DNA of 64,000 nt from the NCBI RefSeq assembly GCF_003024515.2, contig NZ_PYIX02000024.1, positions 1 through 64,000 of the forward strand, written 5' to 3'. Origin of the DNA: Acinetobacter sichuanensis. Its GTDB lineage: Bacteria > Pseudomonadota > Gammaproteobacteria > Pseudomonadales > Moraxellaceae. Positions within the stretch are counted from its first letter, which is position 1. Each line of letters opens with the position of its first letter. This document shows, piece after piece, positions 17,169 through 28,907 of the stretch. Under the pieces are notes generated by a model. It saw only the letters and a program-made list of their open reading frames with translations, had not been told where the DNA came from and searched no databases. The translations under genes were made by a program, and so were the position numbers.

Positions 17169-17588
17169 TTATTGAGCGCGGTTTTTGATTTTGCGGATGG
17201 TTTCCAACTGAGCAGCAGTTTCTGCAAGAGCAGCCAAAGCAGCAGCAGCGTCCAAATCGCTCTTTTGATTTGCAAGCAAGTTTTCAGCATTTTTACGTGC
17301 TTCAATAATTGCAGCTTCATCTAAGTTTTCTGCACGGACAGCAGTATCTGCTAGAACCGTAACAACATGCGGTTGAACTTCAAGTACACCACCAGATACA
17401 TAGATTAACTCTTCTGTACCGTTCTCAAGCAGAACGCGAATCGCGCCCGGCTTAAGTAAAGTTACCAACGGAGCATGACCAGGCATAATACCCAGTTCAC
17501 CGCCAGCACCTTTAGCGATTAGCATTGTTACAGTGCCTGAGTACAAAGACTCTTTAACACTGACAACATCACATTGCATCGTAGACAT
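17169..17588 (-). CDS. atpC: ATP synthase F1 epsilon subunit
   Basis: The epsilon subunit forms part of the central stalk and can inhibit ATP hydrolysis. The 139-residue protein has the N-terminal beta-sandwich (MQCDVVSVKESLYSGTVTMLIAKGAGGELGIMPGHAPLVTLLKPG, with the conserved GELGI-PGHAP block at about 32-42) and the C-terminal two-helix part, rich in alanine (ENLLANQKSDLDAAAALAALAETAAQL). It is the last gene of the atp operon, 26 bp after atpD. Confidence 0.98.
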   Translation of the reverse strand: MSTMQCDVVSVKESLYSGTVTMLIAKGAGGELGIMPGHAPLVTLLKPGAIRVLLENGTEELIYVSGGVLEVQPHVVTVLADTAVRAENLDEAAIIEARKNAENLLANQKSDLDAAAALAALAETAAQLETIRKIKNRAQ

Positions 17589-17614
17589 GAGAATCTCCTA
17601 AATTAGGGAACTAA

Positions 17615-19024
<1,410 letters not shown>

Positions 19025-19035
19025 TCAAAATAATG

Positions 19036-19905
19036 TTAAACGGCAGCGGCACCACCAACGATTTCAGAAATTTCCTGAGTAATCGCGGCTTGACGCAGCT
19101 TGTTATAAATAAGTTGTAGGCTCTTGATGATCTCACCTGCGTTATCAGTTGCAGCTTTCATTGCTACCATACGCGCAGATTGTTCACATGCGATGTTTTC
19201 AATCACACCTTGATATACCATAGACTCGATATAACGAACCAATAAACCATTTAACAGCTCTTCAGCTTCTGGTTCATAGAGGTAATCCCAACCGTATTGA
19301 CGGTTTAGACCTTCTTGTGTCTCAGCCGCAGCTAAAGGAACAAGTTGCTCAACCTTTTGGTTTTGAGTCATGGCATTGACAAAGCCGTTTGACACAAGAT
19401 AAATACGATCTAATTCGCCTTTATCAAATGCATCTAACATCACCTGTACAGAACCAGTTAACTGTTCAAGACTTGGAGCATCACCTAAATTGGTTGTTGC
19501 ACCCAGTACTTTACCGCCGTAGTTTTTAAAAAACGAAACCGCTTTTTGACCAATTAAAGCAAATTGAACTTCAATTGACTGCTCTTGTTGCTGCTGTACG
19601 TGTTTAACCACTTTTTTGAACAAGTTAATGTTCAAACCACCAGCAAGACCACGATCTGAAGAAACAATAATATAGCCAACGCGTTTTACAGGGCGTTCAA
19701 CCATATAACGATGTTTATATTCAGGATTCGCTTGTACCAAATGAGCAATTACACGGTGCATATTTTCGGCATACGGACGGCCCTGAGCCATGCGCTCTTG
19801 CGCACGACGCATCTTAGAAGCTGCTACCATCTGCATCGCGCGAGTAATTTTCTGCGTGCTTTTGATACTAGCTACTTTGGCGCGAATTTCTTTTAAATTT
19901 GCCAT
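19036..19905 (-). CDS. atpG: ATP synthase F1 gamma subunit
   Basis: The rotor shaft of F1 has 289 residues. The N-terminal helix ([36 protein letters not shown]) and the C-terminal helix ending in the family signature ([42 protein letters not shown]) form the coiled-coil shaft, and the middle part is the Rossmann-like domain ([10 protein letters not shown]). It is separated from atpA by 88 bp that hold two strong hairpins. Confidence 0.99.
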   Translation of the reverse strand: MANLKEIRAKVASIKSTQKITRAMQMVAASKMRRAQERMAQGRPYAENMHRVIAHLVQANPEYKHRYMVERPVKRVGYIIVSSDRGLAGGLNINLFKKVVKHVQQQQEQSIEVQFALIGQKAVSFFKNYGGKVLGATTNLGDAPSLEQLTGSVQVMLDAFDKGELDRIYLVSNGFVNAMTQNQKVEQLVPLAAAETQEGLNRQYGWDYLYEPEAEELLNGLLVRYIESMVYQGVIENIACEQSARMVAMKAATDNAGEIIKSLQLIYNKLRQAAITQEISEIVGGAAAV

Positions 19906-19921
19906 ACGCTTAACCTAGTAT

Positions 19922-19994
19922 TCGAAAGCCCTTTCGAGCCTTCGAAGGTTGATCCGTGAACCAAACCATAACTAGATTCAACATCGTTGAATCT
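19922..19994 (-). promoter_or_regulatory. Intercistronic hairpins between atpA and atpG
   Basis: Two inverted repeats lie in the 88-bp atpA-atpG gap. One has perfect 9-base arms AGATTCAAC and GTTGAATCT with a 3-base loop (19974-19994) and touches the atpA stop codon. The other uses repeated TTCGAA blocks (about 19921-19946). No T-tract follows, so they are more likely mRNA stability or processing elements than terminators. Confidence 0.45.
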
Positions 19995-21538
19995 TAGTAA
20001 GTTTGAGTCGCTTTAAAGCTTTCAATACCCGCTTTAAATGCAGCTTCGATGTCTTTGTTCCAATCACCAGTTTCATCGATTTTTTGCATTAATGCAGCAT
20101 GCTCTGAACGGAAGTAAGAAATCAATGCAGCATCAAAGTCTACGATTTTCTTCACGTCAACGTCAGTCATATAACCTTCGTTAGATGCATAAACTGAAAC
20201 AGCTTGGTCAGCAATTGAATATGGAGCATATTGTTTTTGCTTCATTAATTCAGTTACACGTTGACCATGTTCAAGTTGCTTACGAGTTGCTTCATCAAGG
20301 TCAGAAGCGAACTGAGCAAATGCTGCTAATTCACGGTATTGCGCTAAAGCAGTACGGATACCACCAGACAATTTCTTAATGATCTTAGTCTGAGCAGAAC
20401 CACCAACACGTGATACCGAAATACCTGCGTTTACTGCTGGACGGATACCTGCGTTGAACAATGAAGTTTCAAGGAAGATCTGACCATCAGTAATCGAAAT
20501 TACGTTTGTTGGTACGAATGCAGATACGTCACCCGCTTGAGTTTCAATGATCGGTAATGCAGTTAAAGAACCAGTTTGACCTTTAACTTCACCTTTCGTG
20601 AATTGCTCAACGTAGTCAGCAGAAACGCGCGAAGCACGTTCAAGAAGACGAGAGTGAAGATAGAATACGTCACCTGGATATGCTTCACGACCTGGTGGAC
20701 GACGTAATAACAATGAAATTTGACGGTAAGCAACTGCTTGCTTAGACAAATCATCATAAATAATTAACGCATCTTCACCGCGGTCACGGAAGTATTCACC
20801 CATTGTACAGCCAGAATACGGAGCAAGGAAAAGCATTGCTGCTGGATCCGCCGCCGCTGCTGCTACAACAGTTGTATACGCCATAGCACCAGTTTCTTCT
20901 AGCTTACGTACTACGTTTGCGATAGTTGATTGCTTTTGACCAACTGCAACGTAAACACATTTAATACCAGAATTCTTCTGAGCGATAATCGCATCGATCG
21001 CCATCGCTGTTTTACCAGTTTGACGGTCACCAATGATCAACTCACGCTGACCACGGCCTACAGGAATCATTGTATCAACTGATTTATAACCAGTTTGTAC
21101 AGGCTCATCCACTGATTGACGCCAAATTACACCAGGTGCAACTTTTTCGACTTTATCAGTCAATTTCGCATCAATTGGACCTTTACCGTCAATTGGATTA
21201 CCTAAAGCATCTACTACACGGCCTAAAAGTTCTGGACCAACCGGAACTTCTAATACACGACCTGTGCAACGCGCTTTTTGACCTTCTTGAAGGCTTAAGT
21301 AGTTACCTAAAACAACGACGCCCACTGAATCCTGTTCTAGGTTCAGTGCCATACCGTATAAGCCGCCGTCGAATTCGATCATTTCACCGTACATTGCATC
21401 AGCAAGGCCGTGAATACGCACAATACCGTCGGAAACCATAACAATGGTTCCTTCGTTCTTAGCGGTCGCGCTGGTGTCCAGATCGCCGATACGCTGTTTA
21501 ATGAGCGCACTGATCTCGGATGGATTCAGTTGTTGCAT
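19994..21538 (-). CDS. atpA: ATP synthase F1 alpha subunit
   Basis: The non-catalytic nucleotide-binding subunit of F1 has 514 residues from the ATG at 21538 ([17 protein letters not shown]). The P-loop GDRQTGKT is at about 170-177, and the family signature [17 protein letters not shown] is present. The C-terminal helical part ends [19 protein letters not shown]. The upstream in-frame residues MRYSA are unlikely to be translated. It lies between atpH and atpG, as in Escherichia coli. Confidence 0.99.
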   Translation of the reverse strand: MQQLNPSEISALIKQRIGDLDTSATAKNEGTIVMVSDGIVRIHGLADAMYGEMIEFDGGLYGMALNLEQDSVGVVVLGNYLSLQEGQKARCTGRVLEVPVGPELLGRVVDALGNPIDGKGPIDAKLTDKVEKVAPGVIWRQSVDEPVQTGYKSVDTMIPVGRGQRELIIGDRQTGKTAMAIDAIIAQKNSGIKCVYVAVGQKQSTIANVVRKLEETGAMAYTTVVAAAAADPAAMLFLAPYSGCTMGEYFRDRGEDALIIYDDLSKQAVAYRQISLLLRRPPGREAYPGDVFYLHSRLLERASRVSADYVEQFTKGEVKGQTGSLTALPIIETQAGDVSAFVPTNVISITDGQIFLETSLFNAGIRPAVNAGISVSRVGGSAQTKIIKKLSGGIRTALAQYRELAAFAQFASDLDEATRKQLEHGQRVTELMKQKQYAPYSIADQAVSVYASNEGYMTDVDVKKIVDFDAALISYFRSEHAALMQKIDETGDWNKDIEAAFKAGIESFKATQTY

Positions 21539-21598
21539 TGCGCTATACCTCAATCTTTTATTAGTTCAGTCTTCGTCTTATGCAATTATTGTTTACAA

Positions 21599-22135
21599 TT
21601 ATGCTAAAAGACGAGTACGCATTTTTTCAAGCTTGCTAAGCGCAGAATCATCTATCACTTGGTCGCCTGCACGAATAACAACACCAGCAATAAGTGCTGG
21701 ATTTACTTCAACTGTAACTTTAACAGCGCTGTTCAAACGTTTTTCTAACGCATGAGCCAACTTCTGTTCTTGTACTGAATCAAGCGGAAAAGCTGATTCA
21801 ATTACAACATCTACAGTGTTGTTATTTTGCGATTTGAGTTGTTCAAATTCTGCTTCAACTTCAGGTAACAATGTCAAACGACCATTGTCTGCAAGGAGTG
21901 TCAAAAAGTTTGACACAGCTACAGTTTGTTCATTACCTAAAACTTTCGCAAAAAGTGCAACCTGCTCAGCAGGTGTCAACTCAGGGCGATTTAAATAAGC
22001 GGAGAATGCTTCATCTTGCACCGCAGCACTGAGCAGTTGTAATGCATTTGACCAAGTGTCAGTTGCATTTTGCTCAGATGCATAAGCAAATGCTGCTTTA
22101 GCGTATGGGCGTGCCAACGTCAAGAGTTCAGCCAT
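21599..22135 (-). CDS. atpH: ATP synthase F1 delta subunit
   Basis: The delta subunit links F1 to the peripheral stalk and has 178 residues. The conserved N-terminus ([14 protein letters not shown]) and the C-terminal signature region ([38 protein letters not shown]) are both present. It is 11 bp downstream of atpF. Confidence 0.98.
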   Translation of the reverse strand: MAELLTLARPYAKAAFAYASEQNATDTWSNALQLLSAAVQDEAFSAYLNRPELTPAEQVALFAKVLGNEQTVAVSNFLTLLADNGRLTLLPEVEAEFEQLKSQNNNTVDVVIESAFPLDSVQEQKLAHALEKRLNSAVKVTVEVNPALIAGVVIRAGDQVIDDSALSKLEKMRTRLLA

Positions 22136-22146
22136 ATTCGCCTCTC

Positions 22147-22617
22147 TTAAAGTTTAGCAGCCAGCTGATTCAGCATGGCATTATGAGCTTCTGCGTCAAC
22201 TTGTTGGTTCAGAATTTTCTCTGCACCAGCAACTGCAAGAGCAGCAACTTGTTGACGTAATTCTTCACGAGCAGAATTGATGTCTTGGTCAACAGCATCT
22301 TTCGCTTGTTGACGAATACGCTCACCTTCAGCAGATGCTTGAGTACGCGCTTCTTCGACCAATTGTGCCGCACGACGGTTCGCTTGTTCGATCAATTGAG
22401 CCGCTTGTGCTTTTGCTGCATCAATTTCTTGCTTTACTTGCGATTGTGCATCAGCAAGATCAGCTTTCGCTTTTTCAGCAGCATTTAAGCCATCAGCGAT
22501 TTTACGCTGACGCTCACTAATCGCATTGATTAGTGGTGGCCATACAAACTTCATGCAGAATGCGACAAACATCGCAAATGCAATCGCTTGGCCAATCAAT
22601 GTGAGGTTGATATTCAT
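22147..22617 (-). CDS. atpF: ATP synthase Fo b subunit
   Basis: The peripheral stalk subunit has 156 residues. One N-terminal membrane helix ([27 protein letters not shown]) is followed by a long charged helix rich in alanine, lysine and glutamine ([49 protein letters not shown]), which forms the stalk coiled coil. It is 38 bp downstream of atpE. Confidence 0.98.
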   Translation of the reverse strand: MNINLTLIGQAIAFAMFVAFCMKFVWPPLINAISERQRKIADGLNAAEKAKADLADAQSQVKQEIDAAKAQAAQLIEQANRRAAQLVEEARTQASAEGERIRQQAKDAVDQDINSAREELRQQVAALAVAGAEKILNQQVDAEAHNAMLNQLAAKL

Positions 22618-22655
22618 TGCTATTCCTCAAATAGTTGATTTCGGAATGTAGCGAA

Positions 22656-22985
<330 letters not shown>

Positions 22986-22989
22986 TTAA

Positions 22990-23868
<879 letters not shown>

Positions 23869-23976
23869 TCACACCTGGTTAATGTCAAATACTAAATTAG
23901 AAATTTAACGAACATCGCGTGCTGCTTGATATCTCGTTAAAGTTCTAAAAAAACTTCATTTTTGTTGCTTCTAAAC

Positions 23977-24369
23977 TTATTTTTGTAAACGTGCTGCCAG
24001 AAACGGCGCGAACCACGTCATACACTGAACAAGAATGAAACCACAAAACAATGCAACCGCTGACAATGGCTTCACATTGCTTAGAATTAAAATGAATCCA
24101 ACAATCACAATCGCAAATTTGCCCATCATGCCCCGATACATGTTCGAAAGAACTTGCTTGGAAGCTCGTGCACCTGCTGCTCGAAACGACTGCCAAGAAA
24201 AATAACAACTGGCAAGCCAACAAATAAATGCACCTAATGCTGCACTTAAAGCCGCAGTTGAGTCTTTCAAGACCCACGCTATCAAGGCTGAAACAGGAAT
24301 CATTAATGCTTGTAAATAGACCAAAGCTTTTGCTAATCGTCGGTCAATCAAGCGACTAGTTCGGCTCAT
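23977..24369 (-). CDS. atpI: ATP synthase accessory protein I
   Basis: AtpI is a small membrane protein that helps assemble the c ring. It has 130 residues and four hydrophobic segments (ALMIPVSALIAWVL, ALGAFICWLASCYFSW, GKFAIVIVGFILIL, AVALFCGFILVQCMTWFAPFLA). It is the first gene of the operon, 111 bp before atpB. Position is the main support, since AtpI proteins are poorly conserved. An overlapping frame at 23945-24277 is a shadow of this gene. Confidence 0.88.
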   Translation of the reverse strand: MSRTSRLIDRRLAKALVYLQALMIPVSALIAWVLKDSTAALSAALGAFICWLASCYFSWQSFRAAGARASKQVLSNMYRGMMGKFAIVIVGFILILSNVKPLSAVALFCGFILVQCMTWFAPFLAARLQK

Positions 24370-24433
24370 TTTTTATCCACTCACAACACAAATGCTTGAC
24401 AAGTTTAGCTGATGATCGTTTTTAATCGCAGGC

Positions 24434-24462
24434 ATTATAGAGTTACACCCCTGAACATGCAA
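24434..24462 (-). promoter_or_regulatory. Promoter of the atp operon
   Basis: On the minus strand TTGCAT (24457-24462) and a consensus TATAAT (24434-24439) are separated by exactly 17 bases, 65 bp before the atpI start. This is a good sigma-70 promoter by pattern. The exact transcription start is not known. Confidence 0.75.
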
Positions 24463-24540
24463 TCTTTTCCCGACCTTAGTCGTGTTTTTTTCAATATTAG
24501 CGTTGCTTTTCATATATACAATTGTTGCTTATTTTTTGCA

Positions 24541-25383
24541 TCATTTCCGTGCATTTAGTACGCAATCTTGTGTTTCTCTTGCTAAAGCTTGCCATGCAAC
24601 CACAAAATCTTGTTGTTTCGCTAAGGATTCATCAACTGTTTGAAATGAAAGTTCACCTAACTTTTTATATTGACTTGGGCTCGCATTCGCCTCTGCAAGT
24701 AAACACATTTTTTTGTAAGGACGTGTATCATTCAAATACTTAATCTGTGCAATAGTGGGTGCAACATGCGGATCATCAGTCATTGCACCTGCAAATTTTA
24801 AGTTTAAAGAGCGCTCTAGATATTGATATGCATCATGATATGACCAGTATGGTCGTGTTGCACCTATACCTATATATTTTTGTGATACCAAGAGCATTTC
24901 ATTTGCAAATTTTTTCGCATTATTCCAATAAGCAGTTTTATTTTCTGGATATTGTTGTGAGCGTAATGCTGCAATAAAGAAACCAATACGTACAGCATTG
25001 TTTGGATCAAGCCAAACATGGGTATCAATTGTATTGTTGAGTGCAACGCCGCGCGTATTTCTCAAAGGCAATGCTTGAATAATGCCCGAATCTAAAATCG
25101 AAATTGCATTTGCATTTCCTTCCAATGCCTTTTCTAAAGGTGCTTCATGCGCCTTGCCCAACCAAATAACCAATGACGCATCTTTAATGGTCTTACGGTT
25201 CATTGGGGTGAGTTGTACATCATGTCCACTTTGGTTATCTAAAAGTAAAACAGGCTCTTCAACTCCTTGTGTTACTTTTTTAGAAATTAAATAGATGGCA
25301 TGTGTTGAGACTACTAATGGCGATTGTGCCCAAGTTGCACTGATAAATAATGCACTAAAGCACAAAGCAATGAAGCGTTTCAT
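24541..25383 (-). CDS. znuA: Zinc ABC transporter substrate-binding protein ZnuA
   Basis: This periplasmic zinc-binding protein has 280 residues from the ATG at 25383. A signal peptide (MKRFIALCFSALFISATWA) is followed by the TroA-type fold. Likely metal ligands are the histidines in GKAHEAPLE, DTHVWLDPNNA and WSYHDAYQYLE. The His-rich loop common in ZnuA is almost absent here, with only SGHDVQLTP in that region. It is divergent from zur-znuC-znuB across a Zur box. Confidence 0.95.
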   Translation of the reverse strand: MKRFIALCFSALFISATWAQSPLVVSTHAIYLISKKVTQGVEEPVLLLDNQSGHDVQLTPMNRKTIKDASLVIWLGKAHEAPLEKALEGNANAISILDSGIIQALPLRNTRGVALNNTIDTHVWLDPNNAVRIGFFIAALRSQQYPENKTAYWNNAKKFANEMLLVSQKYIGIGATRPYWSYHDAYQYLERSLNLKFAGAMTDDPHVAPTIAQIKYLNDTRPYKKMCLLAEANASPSQYKKLGELSFQTVDESLAKQQDFVVAWQALARETQDCVLNARK

Positions 25384-25411
25384 GGAGAGTATTTTACCCA
25401 AATAATTTAAA

Positions 25412-25426
25412 TGTTATAATATAACA
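25412..25426. promoter_or_regulatory. Zur box between znuA and zur
   Basis: TGTTATAATATAACA is a perfect 7-1-7 palindrome and fits the core of the known enterobacterial Zur consensus (ATGTTATAnTATAACAT). It lies 29 bp before znuA, so bound Zur would cover that promoter. It is about 97 bp before the zur start, so control of zur-znuC-znuB is also possible. Confidence 0.85.
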
Positions 25427-25522
25427 AAATTTAAAAAAAACCTATGCTATTCGTAACATGATCTGGCTTCATGTTACTATTTGCGATCGTCTTATTATTT
25501 TAAACGTCTTTTGAGGTGTGCA

Positions 25523-26020
25523 ATGAACCTATGTTCACACGAGCATCATGATACTTTACATGGCGTACATGACCATAAAAATGTCAAAGCTCGCCTATTA
25601 GAAGCAGAAAATATTTGTACTGCTGGCGGTGCTCGTCTCACACCCTTACGTAAAGAGGTTTTAGAATTAATTTTAAATGCGACAGGTCCTGTGGGTGCTT
25701 ATGACTTATTAGCCAAGTTAAAAGGTACATCTGACCGCCCTGCTGCCCCACCTACTGTATATAGAACTTTAGACTTTTTATTAGAGAAAGGTTTTATTCA
25801 TCGCTTAACTTCGATTAATTCTTATATTCCTTGTTGCCACCCTCGTGAAGGGCACCAAGCTGCTTTTCTAATTTGCTCGCAATGTCAAACTGTCAAAGAA
25901 GCTTCAGCAAAAGGCTTAATTGAACAATTAGATCAGTTGGCTGACTCTGACCATTTTAAAGCCCATCACAGTATTATTGAGATTTCAGGACTATGTCAGC
26001 AGTGCTCGAACAAGGTCTAA
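25523..26020 (+). CDS. zur: Zinc uptake regulator Zur (Fur family)
   Basis: This zinc-sensing Fur-family repressor has 165 residues from the ATG at 25523, preceded by GAGGTG. The winged helix covers about 30-95 (RLTPLRKEVLELIL ... PPTVYRTLDFLLEKGFIHRL). Metal ligands include the histidines in IPCCHPREGHQAAF and the structural zinc cysteines CSQC and CQQC. The N-terminus is His-rich (CSHEHHDTLHGVHDHK), which is unusual and may help in zinc binding. It overlaps znuC by 28 bp. Confidence 0.95.
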   Translation: MNLCSHEHHDTLHGVHDHKNVKARLLEAENICTAGGARLTPLRKEVLELILNATGPVGAYDLLAKLKGTSDRPAAPPTVYRTLDFLLEKGFIHRLTSINSYIPCCHPREGHQAAFLICSQCQTVKEASAKGLIEQLDQLADSDHFKAHHSIIEISGLCQQCSNKV

Positions 26021-26781
26021 CGCCATCATTGGTTCAATTACAGCAGATTAATGTTCGTATTGATGAGCGTGATATTTTAAAAAATGTCGATTTTTCTTTG
26101 CATGAAAAAGAAATTGTCACGCTTATTGGTCCAAATGGTGCGGGTAAATCTACACTCATTAAAGTGTTACTGGGCATTGTTAAACCAAGTTCTGGGCGCA
26201 TTATCAGTACTAAAAAGCTTAAATTAGCTTATGTACCGCAAAAATTTAATCCTTCACATAGTTTACCTCTACGTGTTAAAGATTTATTAAATTTAGAAAA
26301 ATGTGATAAAGCAATTAAAGCTGAAATTATCAGAGATACAGGTATTGCACAGCTTAATCATTCGAAAGTGCAACAACTTTCAGGTGGTGAACGTCAGCGT
26401 GTTTTATTGGCACGTGCCTTATTACGCCAACCTGATGTTTTAGTGCTTGATGAACCGATGCAAGGCTTAGATATTCAATCTGAAGCTGAACTGTATGACT
26501 ATGTTAGAAGTTTACCTGAACGTTATGGTTGTTCTATTTTAATCGTTTCGCATGATCTGCAATGGGTCATGCAAGGTACTCAACGTGTTGTATGTTTAAA
26601 TAAGCACATTTGTTGTAGTGGCTTACCTGAAAACATTCAGCAACATCCTGAGTATCAAGCAATTTTTGGAACGAACCGCGTTCTTTATCAACATCATCAT
26701 GATCATTGTGCGCATGGTGACTCAGCTAAAACCTGTGAACATGATTCTCGTCCACACATTCACCCTGAACCGGAAGCCTAA
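25993..26781 (+). CDS. znuC: Zinc ABC transporter ATP-binding protein ZnuC
   Basis: The ATPase of the high-affinity zinc importer has 262 residues. Walker A is GPNGAGKS (about 46-53), the ABC signature is LSGGERQR, and Walker B is VLVLDEP followed by MQGLD. A His-rich tail (YQHHHDHCAHGDSAKTCEHDSRPHIHPEPEA) is common in ZnuC and may sense zinc in the cytoplasm. The gene begins inside zur and ends 3 bp before znuB. Confidence 0.97.
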   Translation: MSAVLEQGLTPSLVQLQQINVRIDERDILKNVDFSLHEKEIVTLIGPNGAGKSTLIKVLLGIVKPSSGRIISTKKLKLAYVPQKFNPSHSLPLRVKDLLNLEKCDKAIKAEIIRDTGIAQLNHSKVQQLSGGERQRVLLARALLRQPDVLVLDEPMQGLDIQSEAELYDYVRSLPERYGCSILIVSHDLQWVMQGTQRVVCLNKHICCSGLPENIQQHPEYQAIFGTNRVLYQHHHDHCAHGDSAKTCEHDSRPHIHPEPEA

Positions 26782-26784
26782 GCC

Positions 26785-27585
26785 ATGATGGAATGGTTAC
26801 AACTCCTATTACCTGCATGGATTATGGGAACGTTGTTAGTTTTTCTAACCGCGCCCTTAGGTTGTCTCATGTTGTGGCGTCGTATGTCTTTTTTTGCCGA
26901 CACAATGGCGCATGGTACGCTCTTGGGTGTGGCTTTAGCCGCTGTTGTGAGTTTACCTCTTTGGGTAGGTGTAAGTTTTACTGCAATTTTGTTGGTTGGC
27001 GTATTATGGATTTTACATGATCCTCGTTTACCAAATGACGCATTGCTTGCTTTATGCTCTGCGACTCTACTTTGTTCAGGCTTATTGGTTATTCAACACT
27101 TACCAGCCTTGCGTCCTGAGTTATTAAGCTATCTTTTTGGTGATTTACTGACAATAGAATGGTCGGACTTGCCTGTATTTGTTGGTATTATTTTTGCAGC
27201 ATTGATTGTATTGTTTAGGCATTGGCAAGCGCAAATTCAAATCGCCATTGACCCTGATATTGCCGTGAGTGAGGGTGTAAATGCTAAATGGCAACGCTTG
27301 ATTTTTATGTTGTTATTGGCATTATTTACAGTTTTGGCATTACGTGCCGTCGGTTCGTTATTGATGGGGGCATTATTGGTGATCCCAGCTTTGACAGCTC
27401 GTCTAGTTTCGCATTCTCCTAAGCAAATGGTCATTGCTGCTTTTATTATTGCTCAACTTGGTGTCAGTATTGGCTTGTGGTCAAGTGCAGGTTTAAACAT
27501 TTCAACAGGTTTAAGTATTGTTTTAACCATGTCGATTTTGTTTGCTTCAGTATTTACCATTCAGAAAATTAAAAAAATGAGTTGA
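26785..27585 (+). CDS. znuB: Zinc ABC transporter permease ZnuB
   Basis: The membrane channel of the zinc importer has 266 residues and about eight membrane helices. Family blocks include CLMLWRRMSFFADTMAHGTLLGVALA and LRAVGSLLMGALLVIPALTARL. It follows znuC by 3 bp, so translation is coupled. Confidence 0.96.
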   Translation: MMEWLQLLLPAWIMGTLLVFLTAPLGCLMLWRRMSFFADTMAHGTLLGVALAAVVSLPLWVGVSFTAILLVGVLWILHDPRLPNDALLALCSATLLCSGLLVIQHLPALRPELLSYLFGDLLTIEWSDLPVFVGIIFAALIVLFRHWQAQIQIAIDPDIAVSEGVNAKWQRLIFMLLLALFTVLALRAVGSLLMGALLVIPALTARLVSHSPKQMVIAAFIIAQLGVSIGLWSSAGLNISTGLSIVLTMSILFASVFTIQKIKKMS

Positions 27586-27587
27586 GA

Positions 27588-28073
27588 ATGTCTGATTTTA
27601 AATCATTGAACCTGTTTGCAATATTCAATATTGTCTGTTTCATGATTTGTGTATTGATTCATCTGTATAGTTTTTTGAGTTATCTCCCCTTTTCCTTTGA
27701 GATTCTCATCAGTTTAGTTTTACCTTTATTTTTAAATACCTTTTGGCTCATTCTGAAGCAGAAAAGTAATCAAAATCAGTCTTGGGCTTTTGCAACTTGG
27801 TCTAAAAATTTTCAATCTATATTTATAATTTTATTCATTTATGCACTGCTTCAATTTTTTATTTTCTATACACTAGTTGGGAACTTTCGAGTTGAAAAAG
27901 CTACCAATACTTATTATCTATTTGAAAGAAATCGTTTTATAACTGAAGTCAGTCAACTTGAATACCAAATCTATTGGGCAAGATCTGTAAGATTGTTAAG
28001 TAGTTTTTTGATTTTATTTTTTTCTTTTACAATCTATGCCTCAATCAAAAATTATGATCGACTGAAGTTTTGA
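27588..28073 (+). CDS. Hypothetical membrane protein downstream of znuB
   Basis: Not recognised. The ATG at 27588 gives 161 residues with four hydrophobic segments (FAIFNIVCFMICVLIHLYSFL, FEILISLVLPLFLNTFWLIL, SIFIILFIYALLQFFIFYTLV, LLSSFLILFFSFTIYASI) and a soluble loop between segments three and four. It starts 2 bp after the znuB stop, so it is cotranscribed with zur-znuCB and may respond to zinc, though its sequence shows no metal motif. It is richer in A and T than znuB. Confidence 0.7.
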   Translation: MSDFKSLNLFAIFNIVCFMICVLIHLYSFLSYLPFSFEILISLVLPLFLNTFWLILKQKSNQNQSWAFATWSKNFQSIFIILFIYALLQFFIFYTLVGNFRVEKATNTYYLFERNRFITEVSQLEYQIYWARSVRLLSSFLILFFSFTIYASIKNYDRLKF

Positions 28074-28122
28074 CACCAAGACCAATTAATCCAGAGCAAA
28101 ATAACAATTGAAATCTATTCGA

Positions 28123-28743
28123 TCACTGATGCACCAAACTCAACAAAGCTGCGGCACAACTAAATAATATAGCAAAGGTACGATTCATATATTTCTGTTG
28201 CTGAGGCGACTTCAATAAGCGTAACACTTTAGCAGCCAAACCCGTGTAAGCTGCCATAACAATTAAATCAATCGTAATCATGGTTACAGCCATCGTCACA
28301 TATTGAATCGGTTGTGCCTTGTTTACATCCAAAAACTGAGGTAAAACCGCTAACAAAAATACAATCGCTTTAGGATTACTCATATTAATCAAAAAACCAT
28401 GCAAAATGAGCATAGGAATGGTTTTAGGTTTATTTTCCGATTTAATTTCAATATTCTGAATTGGTGCTCTCCATTGCATATAGGCTAAATAAAGTAAATA
28501 TAAAACACCGAACCATTTCACCACTAGAAATGCCCAAGGAGTCGTCGCAAATAGTACTCCTACTCCAGCAGCAACAATGCCAATTTGTACAAGCAAAGCC
28601 AATTGCAGCCCTAGTGCATTCCAATAACCGCGACGAAAGCCATAATTTAAACCGCTTGACATCGATGCGATCGCACCTGCACCGGGTGAAATACTAATCA
28701 CCCAACACGCAAGCATAAATGCAAACCAAACTTGATAAGACAT
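28123..28743 (-). CDS. LysE/RhtB family amino-acid exporter
   Basis: This 206-residue inner-membrane protein has six predicted helices. The N-terminal signature WVISISPGAGAIASMSSGLNYGFRRGYWNALGLQLALL is characteristic of the LysE/RhtB family, with GFLINMSNPKAIVFLLAVLPQF as the second conserved block. Members export amino acids such as homoserine, threonine or lysine; the substrate is not predictable. It is a single gene, divergent from the Dyp peroxidase gene. Confidence 0.92.
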   Translation of the reverse strand: MSYQVWFAFMLACWVISISPGAGAIASMSSGLNYGFRRGYWNALGLQLALLVQIGIVAAGVGVLFATTPWAFLVVKWFGVLYLLYLAYMQWRAPIQNIEIKSENKPKTIPMLILHGFLINMSNPKAIVFLLAVLPQFLDVNKAQPIQYVTMAVTMITIDLIVMAAYTGLAAKVLRLLKSPQQQKYMNRTFAILFSCAAALLSLVHQ

Positions 28744-28907
28744 AAAATTGGGGAGACAATCAGAAAGACGTTATTATAGACATTTCATTGCCTTTTCTCG
28801 TGATTTATTTTATCGCTAAAAAATATAAGCGAAGCTCTACCGAGATACTTTTCCATCATGCACAATAGATTCATTGCATAAACAATAATTGAGGAGCCAT
28901 CTTTAAA

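Noticed and set aside
23945..24277. 110-residue open frame overlapping atpI
   Set aside because: It is a shadow of atpI in another frame, with cysteine-rich low-quality sequence and no homology seen.
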